A stretch of 64,000 nucleotides of DNA, taken from the NCBI GenBank assembly GCA_963746275.1, contig CAVVAX010000003.1, forward strand, positions 1 to 64,000. The letters are read 5' to 3'. This DNA comes from JAEULH01 sp963746275 (GTDB taxonomy: Bacteria; Pseudomonadota; Alphaproteobacteria; Rhodospirillales; Defluviicoccaceae). Shown piece by piece: positions 8,289 to 17,775 of the stretch. Both the position numbers and the translations under genes were made by a program. A model generated the notes under the pieces. That model saw only the letters and a list, made by a program, of their open reading frames with translations. It did no database searches and was not told the origin of the DNA. Every line of letters starts with the position of its first letter. Positions within the stretch are counted from its first letter, which is position 1.

Positions 8289-9836
8289 TTATTCCCACTC
8301 GATGGTGCCGGGGGGTTTCGAGGTGAGGTCGTAGACGACGCGGTTCACCCCCTTGACCTCGTTGACGATGCGAGCGGCGACGCGGGCGAGGAAGGTGTGG
8401 TCGAAGGCGAAGCTGTCGGCGGTCATGCCGTCGGTGGAGGTGACAGCGCGCAAGCCCGCCACCTGATCGTAGGTGCGGGCATCGCCCATGACGCCGACGC
8501 TGTGGATCGGCAGCAGCACGGCGAAGGCCTGCCAGATGGCGTCGTAGAGGCCGGCCTTGCGGATCTCGTCGATGAAGACGGCGTCGATCCGCCGCAAGAG
8601 CGCGCAGCGCTCGGGCGTGACCTCGCCTAGGATGCGCACGGCGAGGCCGGGACCGGGGAAGGGGTGGCGGCCGAGCAGCGCGTCGGGCAGGCCGAGCTCG
8701 CGGCCCAAGATCCGCACCTCGTCCTTGAACAGCTCGCGCAGCGGCTCGACCAGCTCCAGGTTCATCCGCTCCGGCAGGCCGCCGACATTGTGATGGGACT
8801 TGATGGTGGCGCTGGGGCCGCCGTGGACCGAGACGGATTCGACCACGTCCGGGTAGAGCGTGCCCTGGGCGAGGAAGTCGGCGCCGCCGAGCTTGTTAGC
8901 CTCAGCCTCGAAGACGTCGATGAAGGTGGCGCCGATCCTCTTGCGCTTGCCTTCCGGGTCGGTGACGCCGGCCAAAGCCCCGAGGAACGCCTGCGACGCG
9001 TCGACGTGAACGAGCGGGATGTTGTAGTGGTGGCCGAAGAGCTCCACGACCTCGGCGGCCTCGCCTTCGCGCAGGAGCCCGGTATCGACGAAAATGCAGG
9101 TGAGCTGATCGCGCACGGCCTCGTGCAGCAGCACCGCCGCGACCGAGGAATCGACGCCGCCGGAGAGCCCGCAAACGACCCGGCCGCGGCCGATCCTGGC
9201 GCGCGCTGATTCGATGGCCTGGTCGCGGAACGCGGCCATGGTCCAGTCGCCGGTGCAGCCGGCGATGCGGTGGGTGAAGTTGGCAAGCCACTCGGCGCCG
9301 CGCGGGGTGTGCACCACCTCCGGGTGGAACTGCACGCCATAGAGCCTGCGGGCATCGTCGGCGATGGCGGCAAACGGCGCACCTGAGGAGACGGCGATGG
9401 AGCGAAAGCCCGGGGGCAGGGCGCTGACGTGGTCGCCGTGGCTCATCCACACCGGCTGGCGCTGGCCGCGCGCCGCCTCGCCGAAGAGGGCGCAGTCGTC
9501 GACCACCTCAATGTCGGCGCGGCCGAACTCGCGGGCTTCCCCGCGCTCCACCGCGCCGCCCAGAGCGGCCACCACCACCTGCTGGCCGTAGCAGATGCCG
9601 AGCACGGGCACGCCGCGGTCGAACAGCCCAGCGGGTGGCCTAGGTGCGTCGCCATCGAGCGCCGAGGCGGGGCCGCCGGAGAGGATCACGGCCTTCGGCG
9701 CGAAGGCGTCGAGGAAGGCGTCGTCGACCCGATGGAACGGGTGGATCTCGCAGTAGACGCCGCTCTCGCGCACCCGTCTCGCGATGAGCTGGGTCACCTG
9801 CGAGCCGAAGTCGACGATCAGCACCCGCTCGGTCAT
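8289..9836 (-). CDS. guaA: GMP synthase (glutamine-hydrolysing)
   Basis: Converts XMP to GMP with ATP and glutamine in the cytoplasm. The 515-residue protein is complete. The class I glutamine amidotransferase domain has nucleophile C82 in GICYGQQ and H171/E173 in QFHPEV. The ATP pyrophosphatase domain has the PP-loop SGGVDSS at 225-231. The C-terminal dimerisation domain ends in PPGTIEWE. The start ATG is at 9836. The 3' end is bordered by an integrase remnant, and the guaA 3' end is a known insertion hotspot for genomic islands. The 5' end is bordered by an IS481-type remnant, so its promoter may now lie in IS sequence. Confidence 0.97.
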   Translation of the reverse strand: MTERVLIVDFGSQVTQLIARRVRESGVYCEIHPFHRVDDAFLDAFAPKAVILSGGPASALDGDAPRPPAGLFDRGVPVLGICYGQQVVVAALGGAVERGEAREFGRADIEVVDDCALFGEAARGQRQPVWMSHGDHVSALPPGFRSIAVSSGAPFAAIADDARRLYGVQFHPEVVHTPRGAEWLANFTHRIAGCTGDWTMAAFRDQAIESARARIGRGRVVCGLSGGVDSSVAAVLLHEAVRDQLTCIFVDTGLLREGEAAEVVELFGHHYNIPLVHVDASQAFLGALAGVTDPEGKRKRIGATFIDVFEAEANKLGGADFLAQGTLYPDVVESVSVHGGPSATIKSHHNVGGLPERMNLELVEPLRELFKDEVRILGRELGLPDALLGRHPFPGPGLAVRILGEVTPERCALLRRIDAVFIDEIRKAGLYDAIWQAFAVLLPIHSVGVMGDARTYDQVAGLRAVTSTDGMTADSFAFDHTFLARVAARIVNEVKGVNRVVYDLTSKPPGTIEWE

Positions 9837-10252
9837 GGCGTCGTCTCATGGTGCGCGACCGGAGACATAGTTGACACTATGGACCGGAGACATGGTTGAC
9901 AGTCTCCCTGCAACAGTTCGCCCATGCTGGAGGGCGCCGGCCAGACGATCTCCGGGCGCCGCTCGATCAGGACCGCCCTGAGCTTCTTCGCACCCCAGCT
10001 CGGCCGCTCGCGCCGCAACTCGAGGATCGCCGCCGCCACCTCGTCGGTCATCGCCCGGCCAGGGTGGTGCGGCGCCCGCGAGCGCGGCCGCAAACCCTCG
10101 AGACCCGCAGCCTCATACCGACGCAACAGCGCATAGCCGGTCTGGCGGCTGACCCCGTAACTCTCACAGAGCGCAACCATGGTCATTCCGCCACGCTTCC
10201 AGTCGGCCACAAATCGAAGCTTCTCCTCCTCCACCGAGGCACCCCAGCCCAT
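9833..10252 (-). pseudogene. IS481-type transposase, truncated N-terminal part
   Basis: The N-terminal helix-turn-helix region is recognisable (LRFVADWKRGGMTMVALCES, GVSRQTGYALLRRYE, RSRAPHHP, RPSWGAKKLRAVL), ending near SSMGELLQ, which in full-length relatives precedes the rve integrase core. The DDE domain is missing, and the frame runs into the element's end and stops at 9833, overlapping the guaA start codon. Confidence 0.75.
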
Positions 10253-10300
10253 GACACTCCTCCCTGCTCAGCAAGAAGAGTGTCAACCATCTATCCGGTC
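9857..10300 (-). mobile_element. Internally deleted IS481-family element with terminal inverted repeats
   Basis: One end is TGTCAACCATCTATCCGGTC at 10281-10300. The other end carries its inverted counterpart twice, GACCGGAGACATGGTTGACA at 9882-9901 and a near copy at 9857-9876, spaced 25 bp. End-to-end identity is 18 of 20 bases. Only the first part of the transposase remains, giving a 420-444 bp miniature element immediately upstream of guaA. Confidence 0.65.
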
Positions 10301-10341
10301 CAAATTGTCCAGAATGTATCCGGATCGGACCGTGGCGGCAG

Positions 10342-10404
10342 CCTCACCCCGACCCTCTCCCGCGAGCGGGAGAGGGAGGACCCGCGGAGCGGGAGGGTGA
10401 GGGG
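10342..10404. repeat. Dispersed palindromic repeat of the CTCTCCCGC / GCGGGAGAG type
   Basis: Starts CCTCACCCC, holds the hairpin CTCTCCCGC-GA-GCGGGAGAG and ends GGGTGAGGGG. Related copies are at 57385-57458 and, more diverged, about 42093-42220 and 23898-23935. All lie outside core coding sequence. Confidence 0.6.
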
Positions 10405-10511
10405 TCGATGGCTTAGGGCGCCGGCGACCGGGCGCGGCCGTGACAGGTAAGCGGAGCGAGCAGGCGGCTAGGGCGGTAGGTGATGAGGTTGCAGCACCAG
10501 CCCAACAATAG

Positions 10512-10596
10512 CGTCATCGCGAGCCGCGCAGCGGCGTGGCGATCCAGTCCTCAATGCACTGGATTGCCGCGTCGGCTTCGCCTCCTCGCAATGACG
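10512..10596. repeat. 85-bp dispersed palindromic repeat, copy 1 of 4
   Basis: Begins CGTCATCGCGAGCCGCGCAG and ends CGCCTCCTCGCAATGACG, with inner arms GGCGATCCAG and CTGGATTGCC. It lies between the IS481 remnant and the 3' end of the dihydroorotate-dehydrogenase-like gene. Other copies are at 11770, 32597 and 47233, all in the same orientation. Confidence 0.85.
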
Positions 10597-10630
10597 CCAA
10601 CGGGTTCTGGTTCAACTCATCGCACCGTCC

Positions 10631-11669
10631 TTACCGCTGCGCCACCGCCGGGGCGTGGCCCAGGGGCTCGATGTACGGGCTCTTGTAGCTCTGCAGCACC
10701 TTGATGTAGTTGGCCCGCTCGAACGCCGACGGGTCGCCAACCTTGAGCTGGCTCATCGAACCCTTCATCTGCCTGACCGAGTTCGTAGCCGCGCCGGTCC
10801 ATCCAGCCGCTCATGCCGTCGAGCAGCGTCTTCATGTGGCCGACACCGTTGCGCAGCAGCGCCGAGGTGGTCATCACCGCGTCGGCTCCGGCCATCACGT
10901 ACTTGATCACCTCGACCCCGGTTTGCACGCCACGGGTCGCCGCCAGCGAGCACTTCAGCCGGCCGTGGAGGACGGCGATCCAGAGCAGCGGCAGGCGGAT
11001 CTCACTGGCCGAGCTCAACTCCAGGTCCGGCACCACCTCGAGCTCGTCGAGGTCGAAGTCCGGCTGGTAGAAGCGGTTGAACAGCACCAGGCCGTCGGCG
11101 CCGCCTGCGACCAGACGCTTCGCCATGTCGCCGGTGGAGCTGAAGAACGGGCTCAGCTTCACCGACACCGGCACGGTGACCGCCGACTTCACCGCCGCGA
11201 CGACGTCGAGATAGCGCTGCTCCACTTCCGAGCCGGTGATGTCGATGCCAGCGGGGATGTAGTAGACGTTAAGCTCGATCGCCTTGGCGCCGGCCTGCTG
11301 CATCTCCTTGGCGTAGTCGGTCCAGCCGGCCTTGGTGATGCCGTTGAGGCTGGCGATGATCGGGATGTCGGTCGCTTCGGTCGCCTTGCGGATCAGTTCC
11401 AGATAGGACTCAGGGCCGACCCGGTAATCCTCGACATGCGGGAAGTAGGTGAGCGACTCCGCGAACTGGTCGTTGCCGGCCTCGATCATGTAATCGAAGA
11501 AGTCGTTGTCGTGCTTGATCTGCTCTTCGAACAGCGAGAACATCACGACCGCCGCCGCGCCGGCATCCTCCATGCGTTTGATGCCGTCGAGCGTCCGCGA
11601 CAGCGGCGAGGCCGAGGCCACGATCGGGTGCTTCAGCTCGAGCCCGAGATACGTCGTTGCCAGATCCAT
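10631..11669 (-). CDS. Dihydroorotate dehydrogenase-like flavoprotein (one frameshift near the 3' end)
   Basis: FMN-binding TIM-barrel protein of about 345 residues, similar to the PreA/dihydroorotate dehydrogenase group. The visible frame has SASPLSRTLDGIKRMEDAGA, AIELNVYY, VPVSVKLSPF, GGADGLVLFNR and AGADAVMTTSALL. After MDRRGYE (near 10775) the frame shifts by one inserted base. The correct tail is in the next frame (VRQMKGSMSQLK, then RANYIKVLQSYKSPYIEPL) and ends at TAA 10631-10633. Without the correction the ORF would run to 10617 with a nonsense tail. It sits downstream of nifJ on the same strand, so a role in a pyruvate/ferredoxin redox system is likelier than pyrimidine synthesis. 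Confidence 0.85.
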
Positions 11670-11769
11670 TTCAGTGGAATCCTTGTGCTTTCGTCTGTCC
11701 GTGTCGCACCCGCAGATGCGGCATCCGCCTCGGTGCCTCGCCTAAGGTGGACACCGATTATCACCACGC

Positions 11770-11853
11770 CGTCATCGCGAGCCGCGAAGCGGCGTGACGA
11801 TCCAGAGCAACCCCGCTGGATTGCTTCGTCGGCTTCGCCTCCTCGCAATGACG
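11770..11853. repeat. 84-bp dispersed palindromic repeat, copy 2 of 4
   Basis: Begins CGTCATCGCGAGCCGCGAAG and ends CGCCTCCTCGCAATGACG. It fills most of the 202-bp gap between nifJ and the dihydroorotate-dehydrogenase-like gene, where it could form an RNA hairpin within the polycistronic transcript. Confidence 0.85.
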
Positions 11854-11871
11854 CCGTAGGCCTCGGCCGGC

Positions 11872-14800
11872 CTAGCCCACCGCCGCCATCTCCTCATAAA
11901 GCTTCCACTTCCGCTCCACCGCCTCCTGAGCCATCGCCATCAGCCGGTCCGCCTGCTTGGGGTTGGTCCGAGACAGCATCCGGTAGCGCAGCTCGTTGTC
12001 GGCGTAGTCGCGCAGCTTCATCGTCGGCCGGGGCGAGTCGAGCACGAACGGGTTCTCGCCCGCCGCCCGGACGTCCGGGTTGTAGCGGATCAGCGGCCAG
12101 TAGCCGGAGTGGACCGCCCGGCTCTGCTGGTCGAGGCCCTGGGTCATGTTGATGCCGTGGGCGATGCAGTGGCTGTAGGCCAGCACCAGCGACGGACCCT
12201 GGTAGGTCTCGGCCTCGCGCAAGGCGAGCAGGGTCTGCTGCGGGTTGGCGCCCATAGCCACCCGGGCGACATAGACGTTGCCGTAGGAGATCGCCTGCAG
12301 CGCCAGGTCCTTCTTGCCGACCTGCTTGCCGGCGTTGGCGAACTTCGCGACCGCCCCGAGCGGCGTCGACTTCGACGCCTGGCCGCCGGTGTTGGAGTAG
12401 ACCTCCGTGTCAAGCACCAGCAGGTTCACGTCGCGGCCCGTCGCCAGCACGTGGTCGACGCCGCCAGAGCCGATGTCGTAGGCCCAGCCGTCGCCGCCGA
12501 TGATCCAGATGCTGCGCCGGACCAGATGATCGGCGACCGAGGCGAGCTGGCGCGCCGCGGGTGCGGAGATCGTCGTCAGCTTCTGCTTCAGCGCCGCGAC
12601 CCGCTCGCGCTGCTTGCGGATCTCGGACTCGGTGCGCTGCTGCGCTGACAGCAACTCCTGGACCAGGACGGTGCCGATCTGGGCGCTGAGGTCGCTGAGC
12701 AGCATGTGCGCCATGAACATGTGCCGATCGGCGGCGAGGCGCATGCCGAGGCCGAACTCAGCGTTGTCCTCGAACAGCGAGTTTGACCACGCGGGGCCGC
12801 GGCCCTCGCTGTTCACCGTCCACGGCGTCGTCGGCAGGTTGCCGCCGTAGATCGACGAACAGCCGGTGGCATTGGCGACCATTAGCCGGTCGCCGAAGAG
12901 CTGCGAGACTAGCTTCACGTACGGCGTCTCGCCGCAGCCGGCGCAGGCGCCGGAGAACTCGAACAGCGGCTCGAGGAATTGGGCGCCGCGGACGGTGGAG
13001 AAGTCCACCCGCGAGCGCTCGTTCACCGGCAGGGTCTCGAAGAAGTTGACGTTGGCCTTCTCCAGTTCGACCACCGGCTCTTTCCAGTGCATGTTGATGG
13101 CCTTCTTGCCGGCCTCCTCCTTGCTCTTCGCCGGGCAGACCTCGACGCAGAGCGAGCAGCCGGTGCAGTCCTCGACGTAGATCTGCAGGGTGTAGCGGGT
13201 GTCAGGGAAGCCGCGGGCGTCGATGGGCGCCGACTTGAAGCTTTCCGGCGCCGCCTCCAGCCGGCTCTTGTCGTAGAGCTTCGAGCGGATCACGCCGTGC
13301 GGGCAGACGAAGCTGCAGTTGCCGCATTGGATGCAGATCTCCGGCTCCCACACCGGCACGAACTGGGCGATGTTGCGCTTTTCCCACTTCGTCGTGCCGC
13401 TGGGGTAGGTGCCGTCGATCGGCATGGCGCTCACCGGCAGCGCATCACCCTTGCCGGCCATCATCATCGCCGTGACCGACTTGACGAAATCGGGCGCCTG
13501 GTCTGGCACGACCGGCTTCAGCTCGATGCTGCTGGTCACCGCCTCGGGGATCTTCAACTCATGCAGGTGCGCGACCGTGTGGTCGACCGCCTCGAAGTTC
13601 TTCTGGACGATCTCGTCGCCCTTCTTGCCGTAGGTCTTGCGGATCGCGGTCTTGATCTTCTCGATCGCCTTTTCGCGCGGCAGCACGCCGGAGATGGCGA
13701 AGAAGCAGGTCTGCATGATGGTGTTGGTGCGCGTGCCCATGCCGGTGTCGCGCGCCACCTTCGCCGCATCGATGACGTAGACCTTGAGGTTCTTCTCGAT
13801 CATCTTCTGCTGGACGCTGCGCGGCAGGTGGTCCCACACCTCGTCTGAGCCGTAGGGGCTATTGAGCAGGAAGGTCGCGCCCTCGGCGGCGTACTCCAGC
13901 ACGTCCATCTTCTCGATGAAGTTGAACTGGTGGCAGCCGATGAAATTGGCCGTCTGGATCAGGTAGGTCGAGCGGATCGGCTCGCGGCCGAAGCGCACGT
14001 GCGAGATCGTCTGCGAGCCCGACTTCTTCGAGTCGTAGACGAAGTAGCCCTGGGCGTAGAAATCCGGATCCTCGCCGATGATCTTGATGGTGTTCTTGTT
14101 GGCGCCCACCGTGCCGTCGGCGCCGAGGCCATAGAACATCGCCCGGAAAACGCTGTCCGGCTCGGTCAGGAAGGTCGCGTCGAACGGCAGGCTGGTGTGG
14201 GCAACGTCGTCGATGATGCCGATGGTGTAGTGGTTCTTCGGCGCCTCCTTCTTCAGCTCGTCGAGGAGGGCTTTCACCATCCCCGGGGTGAACTCTTTCG
14301 ACGACAGGCCGTAACGTCCGCCGGTGATCTTCGGCATCGCCGCGGTTGGCATGGACCCCGCTGCCATCGCTTCCGCGAAGCTGGTGACGACGTCGAGGTA
14401 GAGGGGCTCGCCGGTGCCGCCTGGCTCCTTCGTCCGGTCGAGCACGGTGATCGCCTTCACCGACGACGGGATCGCCGCCATCATGTGCTTCGCCGAGAAC
14501 GGCCGGAACAGGTGGACCTGGACGACGCCGACCTTCTCGCCACGCTCGGCCAGAAACTCGACGGTCTCGCGCGCCGTCTCGGCGCCCGAGCCCATGATGA
14601 TGATGATGCGCTCCGCATCCGGGGCGCCAAAGTAGTCGAACAGTTTGTAGTGCCGGCCAGTGAGTTCGCCGAACTTGGCCATCGCGTCTTCGACGATGGA
14701 CGGCGTCGCCGCGTAGAAGACGTTCACCGTCTCCCGCGATTGGAAATAGACGTCCGGGTTCTGCGCCGTGCCGCGGATGAACGGGTTGTCGGGGTTCAGC

Positions 14801-15423
14801 GCCCGGCGGCGGTGGGCGATGACGAGGTTGTCGTCGATCATCTCGTGCATGACGGCATCGGGGATGAGGAAGACCTTGTTGACCTCGTGCGAGGTGCGGA
14901 AGCCGTCGAAGAAGTGGATGAACGGGAGGCGCGACTCGAGCGTCGCGGTTTGGGCGATCAGCGCCAGGTCGTGCGCTTCCTGCACCGAGCTCGAGCAGAG
15001 CTGGGCGAAGCCGGTCGGCCTGACCGCCATCACGTCCTGCTGGTCGCCGAAGATCGACAGCCCCTGGGTCGCCAGCGCCCGGGCGGCGACGTGGATGACG
15101 CAGCAGGTCAGTTCGCCGGCGATCTTGTACATGTTGGGGATCATTAGCATGAGCCCCTGGGAGGCGGTGAAGGTCGTCGTCAGCGCGCCGCCCTGCAGCG
15201 CGCCGTGGACGGTTCCCGCCGCGCCGGCCTCGCTCTGCATCTCGACCACGTCGGGGATGTTGCCCCAGATGTTGGTCTTGCCTTCGCTCGCCCACTGATC
15301 GGCGAGCTCCGCCATCGTCGAGGAGGGAGTGATCGGATAGATCGCGCAGACCTCGTTCACGCGGAAGGCAACATAGGCGGCCGCCTCGTTGCCATCGATG
15401 GTGGTTACGGCAGTGTCAACCAT
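11872..15423 (-). CDS. nifJ: Pyruvate:ferredoxin (flavodoxin) oxidoreductase
   Basis: Single-chain enzyme of 1,183 residues that oxidatively decarboxylates pyruvate to acetyl-CoA with reduction of ferredoxin or flavodoxin. Domain order is canonical: N-terminal pyruvate-binding domain (YPITPSSTMAEL), C-terminal transketolase-like domain II, gamma-type domain, a ferredoxin domain with CIQCGNCSFVCP (about 692) and CTGCSLCVEVCP (about 750), then the thiamine diphosphate domain with CAGCGETPY (about 822) and GCSSIYGG. There is no internal defect. A good ribosome site (GGAGGGAG) precedes ATG 15423. It is the middle gene of an operon with the GltD-like flavoprotein upstream and the dihydroorotate-dehydrogenase-like protein downstream, pointing to anaerobic or microaerobic pyruvate metabolism or supply of low-potential electrons. 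Confidence 0.97.
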   Translation of the reverse strand: MVDTAVTTIDGNEAAAYVAFRVNEVCAIYPITPSSTMAELADQWASEGKTNIWGNIPDVVEMQSEAGAAGTVHGALQGGALTTTFTASQGLMLMIPNMYKIAGELTCCVIHVAARALATQGLSIFGDQQDVMAVRPTGFAQLCSSSVQEAHDLALIAQTATLESRLPFIHFFDGFRTSHEVNKVFLIPDAVMHEMIDDNLVIAHRRRALNPDNPFIRGTAQNPDVYFQSRETVNVFYAATPSIVEDAMAKFGELTGRHYKLFDYFGAPDAERIIIIMGSGAETARETVEFLAERGEKVGVVQVHLFRPFSAKHMMAAIPSSVKAITVLDRTKEPGGTGEPLYLDVVTSFAEAMAAGSMPTAAMPKITGGRYGLSSKEFTPGMVKALLDELKKEAPKNHYTIGIIDDVAHTSLPFDATFLTEPDSVFRAMFYGLGADGTVGANKNTIKIIGEDPDFYAQGYFVYDSKKSGSQTISHVRFGREPIRSTYLIQTANFIGCHQFNFIEKMDVLEYAAEGATFLLNSPYGSDEVWDHLPRSVQQKMIEKNLKVYVIDAAKVARDTGMGTRTNTIMQTCFFAISGVLPREKAIEKIKTAIRKTYGKKGDEIVQKNFEAVDHTVAHLHELKIPEAVTSSIELKPVVPDQAPDFVKSVTAMMMAGKGDALPVSAMPIDGTYPSGTTKWEKRNIAQFVPVWEPEICIQCGNCSFVCPHGVIRSKLYDKSRLEAAPESFKSAPIDARGFPDTRYTLQIYVEDCTGCSLCVEVCPAKSKEEAGKKAINMHWKEPVVELEKANVNFFETLPVNERSRVDFSTVRGAQFLEPLFEFSGACAGCGETPYVKLVSQLFGDRLMVANATGCSSIYGGNLPTTPWTVNSEGRGPAWSNSLFEDNAEFGLGMRLAADRHMFMAHMLLSDLSAQIGTVLVQELLSAQQRTESEIRKQRERVAALKQKLTTISAPAARQLASVADHLVRRSIWIIGGDGWAYDIGSGGVDHVLATGRDVNLLVLDTEVYSNTGGQASKSTPLGAVAKFANAGKQVGKKDLALQAISYGNVYVARVAMGANPQQTLLALREAETYQGPSLVLAYSHCIAHGINMTQGLDQQSRAVHSGYWPLIRYNPDVRAAGENPFVLDSPRPTMKLRDYADNELRYRMLSRTNPKQADRLMAMAQEAVERKWKLYEEMAAVG

Positions 15424-15537
15424 TCGCTCCCTCCGCTCAGGCCGCTGCCCGGGGCGCCCGTTCGGGCGCCGCCGCGCGGCCCGTCTGTTCGTTCGTCGTC
15501 TCGTCGTTCATCGTCTTCCCGCGTAGCACCGCGGCGT

Positions 15538-17172
15538 CTATCGGCCCTGGCCCGGCTCCGGCATCATCTGGATGGCGTGGCACGGGCACTGCTCGAAGCA
15601 GATGGCACAGCCGGTGCACAGATCATAGTTGTACTCGTAGCGTTTGCCGGGTCCGAGCTTGATGATCGCGTCCTCCGGGCAGGCGCCGAAACAGCCGTCG
15701 CACTCGAAGCAGTTGCCGCACGACAGGCAGCGCTTGGCCTCGTAGACCGCGTCCTTCTCGGCCAGCCCCTGAACCACCTCCTCGAAGGAGGTGCGCCGCC
15801 GCAGCAACTCGGTATGGCCTTGCGGCCTTTGCGATGCGTCGGTGTAGAACCACAGGTGCAGCTTCTCGAAGTCGGCGAGCCCGCCCTTCGGCGGCTTGCT
15901 GTAGGTCTCGCCGCGCAGGTAGGCGTCGATGTTGCGCGCCGCCTTCTTGCCGTGGCCGACACCGATGGTCACGGTCCGCTCCGAGGGCACCATGTCGCCG
16001 CCGGCGAACAGGCCGGGGAAGCCGGTCATCATGTTCGGCCCGACGATGACCGTCCCGTCTTTCTGGAACTCGACGCCCGGGACCTTCTTCAGGAAGCCGG
16101 TATCGGTGTCCTGGCCGAGGGCGAGGATCAGGTCGTCGGCCTCGATGGTCTCGAACTGGCCGGTGCCGCGGGGGCGGCCGTTCTCGTCGATCTCCATGAC
16201 CTCGACGGTGAAGGCGGTCTCGTCGATCGACTTGATCGTGCGCAGCCAGTGGATCTTGACGCCTTCCTCGATGGCCTCGTCGGCCTCGAACTCGTGCGCC
16301 GGCATGTGCTCGCGGTCGCGGCGGTAGATGATCATCGGCTCGACGCCGAGGCGCATCGCCACCCGCGCCGCATCCATGGCGGTGTTGCCGCCGCCGTAGA
16401 TCGCGACCTTCCGGCCCAGCTTCGGCGCAACACCGGATTCGACGTCGCGCAGGAAGCTCACCGCGTCGAAGATCTTCGCCGCGTCGCGGCCGGGAATCTC
16501 GGTCTTCTTCGACAAGTGCGCGCCAACGGCGACGAAGGCGGCGTCGAAGCCGCCTTCCTCCATCTCGGCGGCAAGGTCTTCGACCTTATGGTTGAGGACG
16601 ATCTTCACCCCCATCCGCTCGATCCGGCGGATCTCGCCGTCGAGGACGTCGCGGGGCAGGCGGTAGGCGGGAATGCCGAAGTGCATCATCCCGCCGGCCA
16701 TGGGCCCGGCCTCGCGGATCTCGACCGAATGACCCATCAGCGTCAGGTGGTGCGCGGCCGACAGGCCGCTTGGCCCGGCGCCGACGATGAGGATGCGCTT
16801 GCCGCTGGCCGCCGAGGCGATCCGCGGCGTCCAGTTCTGCTCCAGCGCCATGTCGCCGAGGAAGCGCTCGACGGCGTGGATCGTCACCGCCCCATCGAGC
16901 TGGTCGCGGTTGCAGCTCGTCTCGCAGGGGTGATAGCAGACGCGGCCATGGACCGCCGGCAGGGGATTGTCCTTGAGGATCGTCTCCCACGCCTCCATGA
17001 AGCGCCCGGCCTGGGCGTGCCCGAGCCAAGCCTGGATGTCCTCGCCGGCGGGGCAGGCGTTGTTGCAAGGAGGAAGCATGTCGACGTAGATCGGCCGCTG
17101 GCTGCGGACGGGCCCAACGCCGCGTTCGTGGCTCAGGTCCGGTGGAAGGGTCAGGTCGGTGGGTCGGCTCAT
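15538..17172 (-). CDS. GltD-like NAD(P)-binding flavoprotein with N- and C-terminal Fe-S domains
   Basis: 544-residue oxidoreductase. The N-terminal Fe-S domain has CNNACPAG and the CYHPCETSCNR cluster. The FAD site is VGAGPSGLSAAHH and the NAD(P) site GGGNTAMDAARVAMR. The C-terminus adds a 2[4Fe-4S] ferredoxin-like module (CLSCGNCFECDGCFGACP and CTGCAICFEQCPCH). I chose ATG 17172 (MSRPTDL), which follows an AGGAGGAG ribosome site; 27 upstream in-frame codons are not family-like. First gene of the nifJ operon (113 bp before nifJ), it could move electrons between NAD(P)H and ferredoxin. The exact reaction is inference. Confidence 0.9.
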   Translation of the reverse strand: MSRPTDLTLPPDLSHERGVGPVRSQRPIYVDMLPPCNNACPAGEDIQAWLGHAQAGRFMEAWETILKDNPLPAVHGRVCYHPCETSCNRDQLDGAVTIHAVERFLGDMALEQNWTPRIASAASGKRILIVGAGPSGLSAAHHLTLMGHSVEIREAGPMAGGMMHFGIPAYRLPRDVLDGEIRRIERMGVKIVLNHKVEDLAAEMEEGGFDAAFVAVGAHLSKKTEIPGRDAAKIFDAVSFLRDVESGVAPKLGRKVAIYGGGNTAMDAARVAMRLGVEPMIIYRRDREHMPAHEFEADEAIEEGVKIHWLRTIKSIDETAFTVEVMEIDENGRPRGTGQFETIEADDLILALGQDTDTGFLKKVPGVEFQKDGTVIVGPNMMTGFPGLFAGGDMVPSERTVTIGVGHGKKAARNIDAYLRGETYSKPPKGGLADFEKLHLWFYTDASQRPQGHTELLRRRTSFEEVVQGLAEKDAVYEAKRCLSCGNCFECDGCFGACPEDAIIKLGPGKRYEYNYDLCTGCAICFEQCPCHAIQMMPEPGQGR

Positions 17173-17775
17173 TATCCTTGTGCTCCTCCTCGCGCCGGCA
17201 GCCACGCTGCCGCAACTCGCGCTTGAAACCAGGACAACGCCCTCATCTCGCACAGGACCGGGACGGGGCCTACGGTGGCAAACGCGATCTTGTTAAGGTC
17301 AACTATAATCTAAATAAGCATCAAGACTTCGGCGCACAGATTGGCCCGCACGACCGCCTGCGGATGAGTTTCAGTACGAACTACAGGGCACGTTGACGTG
17401 CCGAGGCGGCCTTATCCTCCCTCGCCGTTGTTATTGTTATTCAACATCGGCTTTAAGCCTCAATGGCCGCACCATAGCGCCGTTCCCCAGGTAAGACAAG
17501 ACCACCGTCCGTGCTATTCCCGTGGCACCGGGCAGGGTTGCGCCCGCCGCGTGGCGGCGGGTCAGCCCGAGCCGTCAGAGGTGTAGTTCACCACGAGAGG
17601 TCTCCCGGCCGGCGCCGCGAGACGCTGATCTTCCGCCGGCGGATGAGCGGGCGGATGAGCGGGCGGACGATGGCACGGCGCCCACAGCGCACCGCCGCAC
17701 GGCGCCCACAGCGCACCGCCAGCAGAGCCTCCGGCTTAGCCGGCAGTCGCATCGCAGCAGCTCCTTGCCGGATCT
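17173..17775. other. 603-bp intergenic region upstream of the nifJ operon
   Basis: No gene can be supported. A short AT-rich island near 17290-17330 (TTGTTAAGGTCAACTATAAT) stands out in GC-rich surroundings and is where the operon promoter is expected; I see no clean sigma-70 or FNR-type match. The left part carries tandem repeats (17638-17720). Confidence 0.5.
17638..17720. repeat. Adjacent 12-bp and 24-bp tandem repeats
   Basis: GGCGGATGAGCG occurs twice perfectly and once degenerate (17638-17673). It is followed by GCACGGCGCCCACAGCGCAC-CGCC twice in tandem (17673-17696 and 17697-17720). They are noncoding, just downstream of the convergent end of the glycosyltransferase-type gene. Confidence 0.75.

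Noticed and set aside
13930..15147. A 405-codon open frame antisense to nifJ
   Set aside because: Shadow of a strongly conserved gene; low-information sequence.
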